From positions 465,354 through 529,353 of the forward strand of contig JACAXG010000123.1 in assembly GCA_018881555.1 (NCBI GenBank): a DNA stretch of 64,000 bases, given 5' to 3'. Positions 36,519-50,900 of this stretch are shown here, in pieces. The stretch comes from Amblyornis subalaris. Its lineage: Eukaryota > Chordata > Aves > Passeriformes > Ptilonorhynchidae. Every line of letters starts with the position of its first letter. Position 1 is the first letter of the stretch. Below the pieces are notes generated by a model. The model was not told the origin of the DNA and made no database searches. It saw only the letters and a list, made by a program, of their open reading frames with translations. Made by a program: the position numbers and the translations under genes.

Positions 36519-38666
36519 GGTCTTTCTGTACTGAATACAGATACTGTTCTGACTCATCCACCCTTAAAAACCTCACCAACCACCATCAGGGGGTTGAATA
36601 GCACAGATGTGGTTCTGTGTTCTTAAGTAACCTGAGTAATATAGTGCACTTTTGAAGAGGTGATACTGAAGGTCCTGAGTCTCAAAGAATAGTGGGAGAA
36701 ACACAATGACAGGAAAAGCAAACATTCTTCCTCTCAATCATTACTATGATGAAACTATACAGTAAACTTTTTCACTAGCCTTTTCAGAAAATAGCTCTTA
36801 AGTAATGCTGAGACATAGAATAATGAAAGCTTTACTTCTTATAAGGGCCCTTGTCTTGCATTTTATGTACAAGTATTAAAGCAGTGTACAACTGAACTGT
36901 TTGATGGGTAACTAAAGCTATCCCTAATTTAGCAGCAGACCAACTAAATTTGTCCACAAGCATAGTGGCTTTATTCTTTTGCTTCAGGACCCAAAAGAAT
37001 GTGCAAGGATACATGATGAAACCAAATGGAAATGGAATCAGTAACTGCAGTTCTCACAGCTGAAAATCAAATTCATCCAGATTTATAAAAACAATAAAAT
37101 GCATTGATTTCTGAAGGTTGCACGTGTTTGTAGGATCACCAGTTATACTAATCAGAAATCAGTAGTTGTGACTGAAGGTCAAAAGAGATGGGTCTTTTGT
37201 GTTTTTTCAAACAGTTTAACAACAGGTCTGGTTCCTTAATGACTGGGTTTTTTTCTGAGTGGCACCAATAGGTGAGGTCCCAGTTCAGCTGCAGCAAGGC
37301 TGAAAGGTGGTTGTAACCATTCCTAGGAGGCTTAGGGTTGGACAGTGTAGCCCGTGATGAGAAGGGTTAGGGACTATGTCAAGAGCAGGATGGCCGTAGA
37401 GGGTTCTTGTCAGCATGATNCCATGTTGTCTGAGGACTCAGCTGTAGCCTCGATGTAAAGCTTCATCACCATAGTGTATCTTGAGTGCTATCATGTTTAA
37501 TAAAGCCACATATCTCTCAGTGGGCTTAACTTGCTGGACTAAACTTTGTCAAAGTTCAGTTTTAACAAATGGTGGGGTGGAGGACACTGTCCATGATTCA
37601 GTTTTCTGGATCAGTTTTGATACCTGAAAAATGTATGAACTTGCAATTACACGTTACTACAGAGGGTCTCTGTGCGTATAAACGGTATTTTCACTATTTG
37701 AAGTGACTACAAGTGAAAAGCAGTGATTCAGGCAATAGAAAAAAAACATGGGGTAGATAGTTAAATTGAATGCTTTGACTGTTGTTTTTCTTTTAATGTT
37801 CATTTTCTCTTAATAATAAAAAATCTGACAATATAAAATTAAAAATATTTTCATTTTTAAAACATAAACGTGTATAAAAGGTATGTAAACATAAATGTAA
37901 TCTGAAGTATTGGCGGCATCAAGCAGGTGCAAAATGACATTTGTAAGGTACTAAATGCCTCTTTCTCACTGAATTTTGTGCTCTTTTGAGAACTTCAAAT
38001 TCTTTATTCTGTTGATATGAGAGCTTTTCTAGTACCTTGGACTATGATAAGGAAGAGTAGATAGTTGGGTATGAGGCAATCATTGGTTGGTTAGAATTAC
38101 AAAGAATCGTATTTCAGAAAACTTATTTAATAAATCTCTAGCACAGTGTGTTTTGCTCTCTTCAATGAAGCAGCCATCATGGATCTTCATAAGGAGTAGG
38201 TTAATGAATTAGATGGCCCAAGCTTGGCTTGGTATTTCAGCTGCTGTTTTTAAACATCATGGAGCATCTATGGAAATTTTGAATTTCAAACAGACTGTTT
38301 CAGCTTTTGAGACAATCCTAAACTGTAGTGACTGGCCAGATGAAGTGTACAATAAATAATTCCCTTTTGAACATAGAGATCACACTACTGACTTTTGTGT
38401 ATTTTGTGCTTCGCAATTCTTAAAATCTTAAGCAGTTACTGGCTGATTGAGGCATCAATCCTGTATTTTCTTTCTTCCTACTAATAGTAAAGACTTTAGA
38501 GAAAAGCAAGCAGTAACAACCCAAAGGGGTGCCAGTGCAAAACACTGATTACAGTTCATTTAATTCGTATATTGATCATGTACATCACACTGCTCCTTCT
38601 AGCCAGTTATGTAGTTTACACATTTTAATAAGCAAATTGTGACAGAAGACAGCAGTTGCCAGCACA

Positions 38667-38686
38667 AATTTAATTTAATTTAATTT
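38667..38686. repeat. (AATTT)4 microsatellite
   Basis: Four perfect AATTT units followed by 'ctagtgaatttct'. This is a short simple sequence repeat. Confidence 0.9.
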
Positions 38687-39099
38687 CTAGTGAATTTCTA
38701 ATGAACAGGGAACTCTAAGCAGTGACATTCTCTCAGATAATCAAATTCATGGTAATTGCAGTTTTTCTTTTGGAGAAATTTGTATTTGTTAGGAATCTGG
38801 AGGAAATAATTATTTCAGTGTGACTGATGCAATCAAATGGTTTACTTTGAATAAGTAAAATATAAAAGAGGCTAATCAAATGAAGTGCTACTGTATGAGA
38901 GCAAGACAAAAGGCGGACGCATTTGACAGTAGAATACAGACCAAACCAAAGGCTTTGTTTTGACATACATGCAGANAATCAGGCAAATTCAAGTCTTTTA
39001 AGAGACCTCTTCCATAAGGGTCACTTTACAGATACGGATCATGTAATCTGAGCCTTGCAGATTATCATTCTACTTTTAAACAAGTACAAGAGAGAGGTT

Positions 39100-39370
39100 T
39101 TTAATTCCTTATTTGCATAGCTGTAGATTTACACGTTCACATGCTTTTGCCATTGGCATTTGATTCACAGATGACTGATTTATGGTCCTGAGCAAAGGCC
39201 AAATTCAGGACGCACTTTTAACTGTCAGGACTGCAAACTCTACAACAATTGTTTGGAGGCCAGCACCTGTTGTAATTAACACGCACTATAGCAAAGCAGT
39301 AGGAGGATGCCTTCCAGCCTGAGGCGATACTCCTCTTATGAGCAAGGCAATAATAATTGCAGAAATGGTA
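39100..39370. promoter_or_regulatory. Possible conserved non-coding element (enhancer-like)
   Basis: This stretch is less AT-skewed than its flanks and free of repeats. It is dense in recognisable binding words: 'gccattggc' (NF-I/CCAAT-like), 'gatgactga' (AP-1-like), 'caattg' and 'cacctg' E-boxes, and 'taattaa' (homeodomain). Motif density alone is weak evidence; only cross-species conservation could confirm it. Confidence 0.2.
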
Positions 39371-40274
39371 AGCTAAATTACTTCAGATGTGAATTTGTTT
39401 TTTGTAATATTTAGTGGTGTAATTATCTTAAACATAATTCTCTAAAATCAGTCACTGCTTAGATAAACACAAATGAAAATAAACATGTCAGTATGACTAA
39501 AAGAGCTACAAAAAAGTACAGCAGGGTCAAATTCCCTTTACAATAGGTGCTGAACATAAAAGATGGAACAGGCTTGATGCAAAGGTAAACTGAAAAGCAG
39601 GTTTATTAACAAGTGGCTTTGACTACTGCTTGACTACAATACGAGTGGTTTCTTGACTTCCTGTAGCAGAAACAAAAATTTAAAAGGTGTCAGAGGAGGA
39701 AGCAAACAGTAGCTTTCTAGATGAACCTGGGAAATGTTCTTGTGATAAAAGATTACTGCTTCTTATAAATGGATGAAATGTATGTAGGAAAACTTGAGCA
39801 GATATTGTGATAAGACTTTTGGGAGTCACAACAGGAGACAGGAAGAATTACAAAAGTGCACGAAAGGGAAAAGGAGAAAGATATAATTGCTGCAGTGCCA
39901 AGAGAACAAGCCATCTATATGTGCCCTCTGTTCTGGGGCAGGGACAGGTACAGGTACAGTGGCTTCAAAGAAAAAAGAAAATCTAGGCTGGTCTCATGGA
40001 GTGAATTTTGCATAGATCAGAAGGCATTACTTAAAACTGTGGGCTCAGATACTGTAGTTAAATTGTGTGTTGACAAGAGGCGTGTAAACAATAATATTTC
40101 TTACGGGAGATTGAAAAAAATTACAAATCAGACTTCAAAAATGCTGTGGTGAAATCAGTCCTCTCAGGAAAAGCTACAACTCATGCTTAGAGCAAAGGGG
40201 AAAAAGGTGTGAAGAAACATGAGCCAGCTCTTTGAGGAATTCACATACTTGAGTATTCAAGGGGGTTTGTGGGT

Positions 40275-40295
40275 TGTTTTTGTTTGTTTGTTTTT
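40275..40295. repeat. (TTTG)n-like simple repeat
   Basis: Degenerate run of TGTTT/TTTG units. It is low-complexity sequence only. Confidence 0.85.
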
Positions 40296-43200
40296 AAATA
40301 AAAACAAGTCATGTTTGCATTCTAGTCAAATTTCTAACCTATACACAGTGTGCCAGGGCAACCCACAGATTTAATTTTTTAAATTGTTTTTTAGTCTTCA
40401 TGTGGACATTTATGAATTCCAGTTGAAATTTTCAGATTTGAAAACAAATTAGTCTCCTTCTGTGGTTTTATTCTTTATGTTGTATTTTATTCTTGGGAGA
40501 CCCAGTGGTTGAGTCCTGTCTCTTTGTAAGCACTTTACATGAAGCATTAGAAGTCCATGTTTTCAATTAGATACTTATGTGACTCCCTATTATGGAAATG
40601 GGATTCTGTCTAGCTGCCCTCCACCAGCAATGGAATTATGCAGTTCTGAGGATAGCGTCAGGTGGTAGGTAGCTTGGGGATAAGTGCAACAGTTCGTAAG
40701 AAGAGGCTGTGGTACTCAATTTAGCTGGTCATTGTAAAAGAGGGAACTTGATTGTCTGAATCTGAAATCAGTACCCCAAACCATCTATGAAACTGGTATT
40801 TACACTGAGCTATCTGCCCCTTCTGCTATGTCTGTGTATTTGGTGACAATTCTCTACTCTAATTTCTGTCCCTTGGTTTTGTACCAAATTGTTTTAAGTG
40901 GGACAAATCTTGTTAGAATGTTGGTGGGATATTTTGTGTATTTCACTTTATACACACATGTATTAGGACTGCAAATTTCTTTATGAAAAATGTCCATTTC
41001 TCAGTGTGTTACTTGGTTTTAAAATTATCAGCTGAGCTGGAAGCTTGGAGGTGGGTTGAGTTCAAACTTGGCTTGAAAGAATGATTATATTGCAAGCATT
41101 CTTGTGTGTAGGCCTGTCAAATCTATGAAATTCTACTGTCATCTTCAGTATTGTATATACTGTAGTTAGACTTCTATGGACTTTATCTTCCAGTGTGTGT
41201 AGGAACAGATTCTCTTTACATTCACTAAAAGCGTGGTTTTTTTCTGAACTAATTGCAGATAATGCTGTGAAAATTTCATATTCAATACCTAAAATTGTCA
41301 AAACAAGCTAATAATCTTTGTAAAGAAGCCACTTCTTTTGAATTCTGGACTTATTTTCTCTACTGTGAACATGTGGGTAGTTTTTACTAAGGACTTTTTT
41401 AAAGAGCTAANAGGACTTTTAGTTTTGCTTTGCCCAAAAGCAGATAATTTTCTTAATGAACTTTTTTAGGGGTAAGTTTGGAACTATACTCTGAGGCCCC
41501 TACCCTTTTTGGTGGGTACAGTATATAATTGTTAAAATTACATTTGCAAAACTGTGAAATCTAATTTCTTGTTTCTCATAATTCTAAAGTTTGGGCTTGT
41601 AAGAATCCAGTCTGAATAAGATTTTTAAAAGCAAGGTCATGACTTCAAGGTAGTTGTTCGTCTGTGACCTCAAACCTGGGTGTTATATAGTATTCTTTAC
41701 AAAGACCCATTCTAAACAAGGAGCTTAGAATTTATTTAAATGTTTGTTTGAAGAGGGCAAAGATAAGTTTAACAAAATGAAGCTTACAAATGAAATTATT
41801 ACAGACTTTGGTATTTTCAAAAGCTCTTATTGATGTTTTCTCTCTTTGAATGCAACGGCAGGAATCCTCCCTGAATTAATTAAAAGTAGTTTCAGTAAAT
41901 TTGTGTGCTTTTAAAATGCCACTGAAAAGGCCTTAGCATCCACCTTTTTGCTATTCTAGTTTTAGGTTCAGTGCAAAATGCCTGTAAATTTCTTTTGAAG
42001 AATAGTGGAAAGATGTAGATAAAGGATGAAAAAAAGTGTTGCACTTGTGTCTATTTTTGTCCCTTGGTATAATAATATTTTGATTGTTATTACTTACATA
42101 GGCATTTCAGTCTTACTATCATGGGCAAGTTCTGGGCTGAAAAGGCTGGCACCATCTTGAATGAATCTGCTAACCTTATTAATAGTACATTTATTACTGG
42201 AAATGGTGTTACATGTTTAAATACACAAATTTTATCATATTTTTGGGATATTCTGTTAAATGAATAGTTCTGCTTCTTAAAACTTGATAAACATCAGAAA
42301 TTACGTTCAAATTATGCTGTGCATTTCAACCTGTGATCCTGCAAATGCTAACCAGATTTGCAAATTGAGGTCAGACCAGTTTTGATGTTTTATCATCCTT
42401 AACTTTCTGTGCTGTTTGTATCAGACACACCTGTGAGTTTGAAATGTTGCCATAAAAATCAAGGTAAGGGGTCACCTTAGCTTCACGAAGACGAGGAATC
42501 AGGAAATAGAGATGTCTTTGTGTTGTCATTTCAAAGGCAGTAATGTTTCAATACTGCATCATAAAAAGATTGTCTGTTGGCTTCTTTAGGTGTGGATCAC
42601 ATAAGAGTTAGCATAGAGGTTTGGGTTTTTTATGTTTCAATGCTATTTCTCTTTTCAAAAGTACTGTTAAAATGGTTTGAACTACTCAACTTCTGGACAG
42701 TTTAGACTTTGATCTTAACTCACGTGTTTCTGGTTCATGCCCCACATCTATCGTAAGCTGATTTTGTTATAAATAACCAAAAGCTGTACAGATACTACTG
42801 TAAAACTATTAGTGATTTCCCCCCCTTGGTTGTTGTACTCTGGTTTCAAACTCTAGTCTTCAGATAACTGTCAATCATATGTGATTTCTTTTCACCCTGC
42901 TCATCAGAATGCAAAGGCTAAAAAAGTAACATCAGATGCTTTTCTAATGTTCTCCTTATGAGCAATGTGTTTAACTGCTGTGGGAGTCAAATGTACATGA
43001 GCTTAAATTTTAAGTCAGTGGGTTCAAAGCAGAACACAGGGCAAACACAATACAAACAGTTTAATGTATTTTGGACACTAAATTTGTAATAATTAAACTT
43101 CTGCTAAGATATGTCTGCTGTTTACTTTTGATGTTTTTATGTACAAGGCTGTAATTTGACAACTTTTTTATCTCTACCTTCTCTTTCGGGAAGTAAGATA

Positions 43201-43602
43201 GAAAACTGTGTGATTAGCTATTCTGTATAAATTTTGTAGAGAAAATTTACCTTTCAACTTCTCAATTTTATTTTTCCATATATGTAAATCTTTCAAGCCA
43301 TTTTAGAAGCAGAGGTTACCACAAGTCACTGGCTTCATCCTTCAGTTTTTTCAGTGCAAACATTATTGCTCTATTGTTGCTTGTAGTGATCACTGTCTAA
43401 GGGTTAGAATCGAAAATTTCTGTTTTGAACAGTAATTTCATCAAGCTGATGAAAAATAAGCAGCCTTGGGGGGAAAGAAGGGTCTTTTGAGCTGTTATTA
43501 TTAAGAGGCAGATGAATTTGAAAAACAGAGGATGTTAAAGTTCTGAGGAAGTAAACAATTTCTAGGAAGGGAAATCCGCCTTTCCATGTGTTTGTTTTTC
43601 AG

Positions 43603-43755
43603 AGAGAGGAAACTACCTAATAAGTATAAAACTTCGGGGATACCAAATAGGATATCTACTTCAGATTATGTTACCTTTGACTTCCAGTTCTCACGTATCT
43701 TAAGAGCTCTCCTTCAAGTCTTCTCTTATGCAACTTCAACAGCCATAGGTTTATG
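43603..43755 (+). other. Exon-like open segment, unidentified
   Basis: A strong 3' splice-like site ('tgtgtttgtttttcag') precedes 153 nt open in one frame, ending at the donor-like 'TTATG|gtatga'. Length is a multiple of three and both ends would be phase 2, so it could be a cassette exon. The peptide begins RERKLPNKYKTSGIPNR; further on it is hydrophobic and aromatic. No family is recognised, and chance occurrence is likely enough that I keep confidence low. Confidence 0.18.
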
Positions 43756-46700
43756 GTATGACACCAATGCTCCTTACACAATGTGCAAAATACATATAGT
43801 TCTATTGTTCCAGCTTTCAATTTGTTGCTGTTTAAGAATATTTTTAAGGACTTTTTCTCTCCACCTTTCTAGCTGGCACTGGTCTTTGTTATATGAATTG
43901 GGATCTCTTTAACGGCCTAGTTTTCCTAAGGAGTGTACACTGCATCTCATAAAAAATGTGTGTAGTCATACTGGATACCAAAAACAGAGATAGCAAAGAA
44001 GTCTTGTTTTAGAGTTGTGTCTGTAGACTGTCTTCCTTGGGGAAGAATTTTTCTATTCAGGGAGAAAGCTTGTGGTGGAAAACATGGCTGCAGTTTTGGA
44101 TTCTTTATTTTTGATGTTCAGTGATCATCAGTGAAAGTGTACTGATGGAGAAGAACTAGGAAATTTGTAAAAATCCTTCAAGTAATGTCACCCATGGTGA
44201 CTTTGCTCTTCTCGTCTCTGTACTTGCCACTTAAATGAGGGTCAAGTTCTGTTAGCTGAAAAATTAGTTCTGGCCTACAGATAATTCAAAACAGAGCAAT
44301 TAACTGGCAACACAACTCTAACATCCTGTATTGCCTTAAATACAGCAAACATGAAATTGTCTTTCCCGAGCTAGGAAAAGCATGAATATAGCTCAAACAA
44401 GTGTTTCAAACTAATTGCCCGTTCTGCAATTAACAGCCCTGTAAAGAACACAAATAGCAAACAAAAACTGTGAAAGAGCTCTCATTTTCACTTAGCTGAA
44501 GCAATACATGATAGATGACTACTTGCTTCTGTTAACAAGAAGACAAAACAAACACAAGCTCAGCACTGATTTCCTGAGCCATTCTCCTAGTGGGCTAGGA
44601 CTAAGAGTTAGACTCTTATAGGAGTATAGAGTATCCACTGGGGGGTGTTGGTATCGTGCTATAACTTCACCTTTGGGAGCTGAAGAACTTCCTAGAAACC
44701 AAGTCCTCCTTTCCCTCCAAGTTACTAGTGTGAGGACTTGTCAAATCTTTGGGGAAATTATGATCTTCAGGAGTAAAGAGATTGAACAGCAAGGGGTCCG
44801 TTTTCTGCTTTAGGGAACTTCCTGTTGAGTGTGCTACATCATAGTGCAGAAGGAAATGTTTTGCAGGGAGTATGAGCAGGCTTCGTAGGCTCAGGCATTT
44901 TGGCAGCACCTTTTCTCGCTGATAAGCAACATGAAGGTGGACAAAGGCAGAGGCAGCGTAGCTGCAAGTAGGTTGAGTCTGCTGGTGTCATGTACCTGAG
45001 TTCTTGAAATAGCTACCTTCTTTGCAGCCTGGAGGACTGATAATTGTCATGTTTATGTGAAACTGTGAGCAGCAAAGAAAGAGTTTGCCGTAAAAATTGA
45101 ATCTCGGTGAGCTTTGTCTGACTTCAGCTGTTTTTATTATGTCAATATCCTGTGTTGCTATTAGAGGTAGGAAACTCAAATACAAATGTTGGATTGCTGA
45201 AAACCAGATATTGCTTTTGAAATGAGACTTGTGGGGAAAAAAGAAAAAGATATCAGAAAAATATTAGATTCTGGTAGTATTAGCTTGTATTCTAAAATGC
45301 TGAAGAGTTATCTGCATGTAGCTGGGCAAAGCTACAAAGAAAGCTCTCCACAGATGCTTATGTCTTTAGATTGTGTTTTCAGTTGGGGGATCATAATAGT
45401 AAAATGAATAAACTGACTAAAGGAACATTGATGGAAAGATGGTTCTCTACATTGTTGTTTGACTTGTAGTAAGAGGTTTTGTGCTCNTTTGAGGTGACAA
45501 GTGTTCACCCTAGGCTTCAGTGCCTGAAAGCTTCAGTTGCAGTAGCTCAACTGTTTCCTACCTTCTATGCCATGAGTAGCAGGAAACAGTAAAATTACTT
45601 GATTGGTAGAGCTAAGGACTGTTTTTCATATAAGTCCCTTATTTTTTCATTACTAGACTGGCAACTTAGCAAATTGGCAGCAAACCATTGTGTTAATTAT
45701 TGAGAAGCCTAAATTCCTTTGTGGATTTAGTCATGGTAATTGGCATAGAAGCTCAATACGGAGTGCGGAGGTGTAAAGCTGGCCTGGCCATAATCTGGTG
45801 GTTTAAGAAAAAGCAGAATGGCATTAGGCCTTGTGTGCTCTGTAATATAAATCTGTGTGAAGCGGAAGGAAGGATTTGAGACTTGGGTTACTTCTGTGGA
45901 TTTCTTTTTCTTTACATGGACCAGCAGCTTGAGAGTGGCAGCTGCACACAGGATCATGCATGGCCCCAGGGCCTAATGATGGCAATTCTCCCTTGATAAG
46001 TGAGCTCTGTTTTATCTGTAGATAACTCTGGGAAGGTGTTAACGTTTCAGAGTATATTGTTTGGGTGTAAATATTTCAGAGTAAGTGAAGTTGCTCAAAC
46101 TTTCTCCTAGGTAAGTTTTCTTTATTAAGCTCATGAGAGAGTCCAGTTCTTGCTCTGCGAACCACGTGAAGTGTGTGATTACTCTATGAAAGAGGGCCAG
46201 TGTCCTCAAAAGACCAGACAATAGCATGACGCTTACTATTGTGTAACGGAAGTGGGAGATGTGACTGTAAATCCTTCTGGAAGTTTAATCCAGGTTTTCC
46301 ATATCTGTGGCAGATGTTTTAACGTCCATCAGTACAGTGTTTTTAAAAATAACATGTGGTGGGGTAGCCATCTTCCATGGTTTTGATAAAGAGTGAGAAA
46401 AACCTGAGAACATCTTTTGGATATTTGTGCCTCAGATTTAAGATTGGTAAAACACAAGTTTGTACAGGACAGCTGTCACCAAAGTGGTTTCATTAAGGCG
46501 AGGCACTGCTTGTTTGGTTCAGGAGGAGAATTTCAGGTAACTGGGAACTTTACTGTTAAAAGACATACAGATGCTTAGAAATTTGAGTATATATAAAATG
46601 GGTATTTTAAAAATTGTTGCTTTGTATTTGGGCTCAAAAGACCCTGTTACTTGCATTGGTTGTATTCTGTCACAGGTTGAGAGTCCTAGCTTGTTTAGGC

Positions 46701-47944
46701 CTTTAGGAAAACCCCACTCCCTAATGCCCTCCGCACCCTCCGAAAAAACACCCGCGGTCTTACACAGCAGTTAAACACATTCTAGCAGAAAACAGGCCTG
46801 AAGGACAAATAACTTTGTACCGAGTTCTTGCAACAATGGACTAGCAGTGTGTATTAAGAGTGAGATTAACAATAAGCTTCTGTTCCCCATTTCCTGAAAA
46901 GGCCTTTTGATATTTATTTCCCTGTACATTTTTAACTGTTTACTCTTGGAACAGAGGAAGTTAGTTTTACTAGCAAAATAGGTGGGCGTCTTATCCTCTT
47001 GGTCCAGTTTCAGAGTGATGGCTGCAGTGACTGTAGTAACTTTTCACATCATTATGAGAGCAGTTATATGGAATTGGCTAAAGTATTGGAATTGGCTGTA
47101 ACAGATGACTAAGAGGCTCTAAATATTTAGATAATATTCTTTCTGTAGTTGGGGGGGTTTAAACACATGTGATTTCACTTCAAGGTTGAGAGTACCTTTA
47201 TGTTTTAATCTATTTATTTGGTGCCGATTTAAAGGTATAATAATTTCTAACAGATTCAGTGTGATATAATGGTGTTATTAAACATATTAAAATTATAACA
47301 TAGCTGCTTATTATAACTACAAAATGTCTTACAAAAAATGGCTAGGGGTTTCAGTTTTACATAAATCTAAAGTCAAAAATAAGAACTCTACATAGCTAAA
47401 GACAGTTGATGTCTTTTAAAGAGAAGGCAGGTCTTGCTGTTCTGGAGAACAGCAGGAGAGTCAACTCTTCATCAAACATATGCCATTTTGCAGACCAGTT
47501 CGTGTTAATAAAGTGAGAGTGTGATTCTTTGTTCTTACTGTCTTGATCCATGTCTTTCAAATGCATGAGTTTTCAGTAGAACACCTCTGTGACAAATTCA
47601 GAAGGCTGCTTCGATACTTTGTTTGAATATAGGCATCCCTGGCCCTAAGTTCAGTTAACACATCTTCATGCATTCTTTACTTATGTTACATTATATAGGA
47701 TCAACCACAACTAATGTTGTATATGACCTATGTGTAGCAAGGTATTCCATCCTGTCCGGGAGCATGGCCACACTTCTTCATAGCTACATTGCTTTTCAAC
47801 AGTGAAAGCTACTGAAAGCACATGTGAGACATGGAAAAAATGTCTTAGTTGTAAGATCCTTCAAGTTTGTATATGTTTAAAACACTTTTAAGACTAGCTG
47901 AAGTCCAGGAGAAGGCATGTGATCAATAGTTTTCCTTCTGTGGA

Positions 47945-47957
47945 TTTTTTTTTTTTT
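47945..47957. repeat. Poly-T tract, 13 T
   Basis: Homopolymer run in AT-rich sequence; no associated element recognised. Confidence 0.9.
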
Positions 47958-50900
47958 CTGTAATCTGGGAAATACTCATTTCAGAGATTGGGACGATCAG
48001 TTCTATGAATGAACTCTCTCAAGGGAGACTTCTGAAAATGCAGAGTACATGCATTTTGCTTCCATTCTCTAATATTAAATTCATTTAGTGTTATTTGTCA
48101 TCATTCAGATGAAATTCAAGAAATACGGTTATTTGGAAAAAAAATTGAACAGATGAAAGAAATTGTATCCGTGCTCCTTGTTTCTTCCTGAGGCAGGGAA
48201 CATGCAATTCATTTAGACATATTATCATACTACTAGAAGCTTTTGCACGAATATTAAAATATATGAAGAGAATAATGTGCAGAATAATACAAGGAAAAAG
48301 CAGTCATTATACCTGGCTGTGCAGTGTTCTTCTGCATATCTTGAAATGTACAAGGACACTTCTCAAAAGGAGGATTCTTCTTCAGGCATTCCATGTGAAG
48401 GTTCAGTGACTCAACTGTGTTTGAAAGGTTAGGCTTAGAAAAATCAAGATATCCTTTATATGAATCTATTCAGTGAAGCAGGTATGCAACTCTTTTGTCT
48501 ATCAGTATTTTGAACAATCTTCCATATATCTTGCCTATCAAGATTCTTTCTTCTGGTTTATGAAAATCTCTGTTCTGTAATGTCTGGCCATGGAACTCCT
48601 GGAGACTTGCACCAAGTACCTACATTAGAGTGAACTGTACACTTCTTGGTCATGTTTGAATTCTTTAATACTTACAGTTGATTAAATTACACTGCAGTGG
48701 GTCACTAAAGAAATTATATTCATAATTTTAGTATTGCTGACAGCCATAAAATGAAAGAGATTATTGTTAGTCTCTGAAAAGCATAAGGTGACAGTCTTAG
48801 TAGTAGTGACATATTTGTCTGTTTTACTAATAAACAGACGGATATATTTATCTTTGAGACCTAGATAATCTGTATGATATTTCTGACATCCAATGTTTCC
48901 TGTAGATAAAGATTATTTGATTTGTGTCCAGTAGCTAAAGCACTTTAATGTATACTGAAACAGTGCTTATGTCATGTTTAGTAACTGCTATAAATACTAA
49001 TAGGTAAACTGTCATTTATTTACACATTTACAGTTGCAGAGAGTGTGTGAGGAAACAAGGTACCAAAATGGGTTGGTTAAGTGCGGATGGTGAATCAGCT
49101 AATGGTAAAATCTGCCTTCTGAGAAAATGCCTCAGAAAAGAAATGCTGCACTGCAAAGTCCTGTGTATTATATTATTTCAGTAGTAAATTGGTGCTGCTA
49201 ATGGTGACTTTAACACATACTTCTAGTCTTGTATTTGTGTAGTATTACATATATTCAGCATGCGGATGTTTATTGATTTAGCATGTAACCAGCAGATGAA
49301 AGCATCATGGATGGTAAGGTAATGATGAATCTGACACTAGTGGTCTGGTAGATACTGGTCTTGTGTTTATTTACAAACTATACTGCATGTTCCACCTGAC
49401 CATTACAGCTCTCAAGCTGGCTATAACTCACACAGTATCTGAAATTTAAGCTGTTAGAGTCCTTGAATCTCTTTGTTGATGAATCTCAACTTAAATATAA
49501 ATCTGAGCTTTTTATCTTTGCTGGACTAGTTTTGTGGTGAAATGATGATCTTAAATTAGACATCAGGAATGAAGCAGCAATAATGATTAATTTACCAGGT
49601 TGGTATTTAGAGTTTGTGGGTTTTGTTGTAGCTGCTTTTAACTGCAGTAGCACTAAAAATAGCCGAGATCAAATGGAAAGGATGCTTTTGAGCTAACACA
49701 GGAAGAATTTGTGCTGTATTTTTACACTTAGCAGCTTTTTCATTATTGTTATAAATATTCTGTAGTTAATGATTTTTATATGAGCCTTCAGGAACAAATG
49801 TGCTTTTCATGTTTGTAACAATGAGCATTGCTTTGCTCTTTTAATAGTTTGCTAAATAGCTTGTGTCTGGCATCCTGTTTCATGTCAGTGTAACTTCCAA
49901 ATAGCTACTGTTCACAAAAAAATCAGAAATTAGGGTGACCCATGGTGTTCTAAAATGCTTTCAAATGAGTGTGCTTAAGCAGATGTGAGTGGAACTTTAA
50001 CAGATATTGAAACATTTTGTAATCTTAACCACAGCAGCCTGTTTTAGGTTTTGAGCTGAGAGTAACTTTGTCTCATAACTTTTCCGTGAACAAAAGTAAT
50101 GAGGTTTTCAGTGGTGGTGCCTTAACAGTATGATGATGTATGAGAAGTTTTTCTGAGGAAGCAAAAACAAGAATCGATGAAATATATAGAGGGAAGTTAC
50201 GTAGAGGCATATCTTGGAAGCTTCCTGCTCTACCAGAAGAAGCTGCAAAAAATCAAATAAGTGATGATCTTTCACTGACTCAGTTTATCTGTGTTGTCTT
50301 GAACTTCAAAGTAATTAGCTTTTATATACCCATCAAGATGTTATGGGTCTTTTTCTAGAGTCATTAATTTGTATTGATACTTTCTGTTTCCCAGTATTTT
50401 TATGTTATGGTAGGGTAAGTTGGTTGGTTGGCGATGGGACAGAGGAGGACAGGGAGATATTTATCATGTCACTGAATGGCCTTGGTGGAAAAAAATGGAG
50501 TTCCAGCAGCTTCAGGTCACTAGGCTTCCAAAATAGTACTGTTGCTGAAACTGGAAATTTAAGATGCAAACTGTAAACAAACTACTGGCTTCAGTCTTGG
50601 TATACAGATTTGTCCTGTCCTTGGATGTGTATACCAGCCAGATATGATGGACTTAAATGCAAATAGAAGTACTTCCATCCCATACGAAGTCTTGTGTAGA
50701 GAAGGCAAAACATCTTCAGAGATAACCAAACTCAAAAGGTGTTTTTCACATTAAAAAATATCCATGGTGGTTCATCTTCTGAGCTAAAGATCCGTGATTT
50801 CCTTTTAACAGTGGTTTGGGGGTTTTTTTGTTGGTTTTTTTTCTTCAACAGTGGTTGTTCCCTGCTCTTTCTGTTTCTTTAAATAAAAATTTGGGCAATG

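Larger units (their letters stand above)
32861..39099. other. Gene-free stretch downstream of the CpG island
   Basis: Back to AT-rich sequence. If transcription runs rightward from the island, this would be first-intron sequence. No coding exon is recognised. The minus-strand frame at 34670-34891 and the plus-strand frame at 35522-35779 are short and unsupported. A 12-bp inverted repeat at 33468-33549 is listed separately. Confidence 0.5.
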
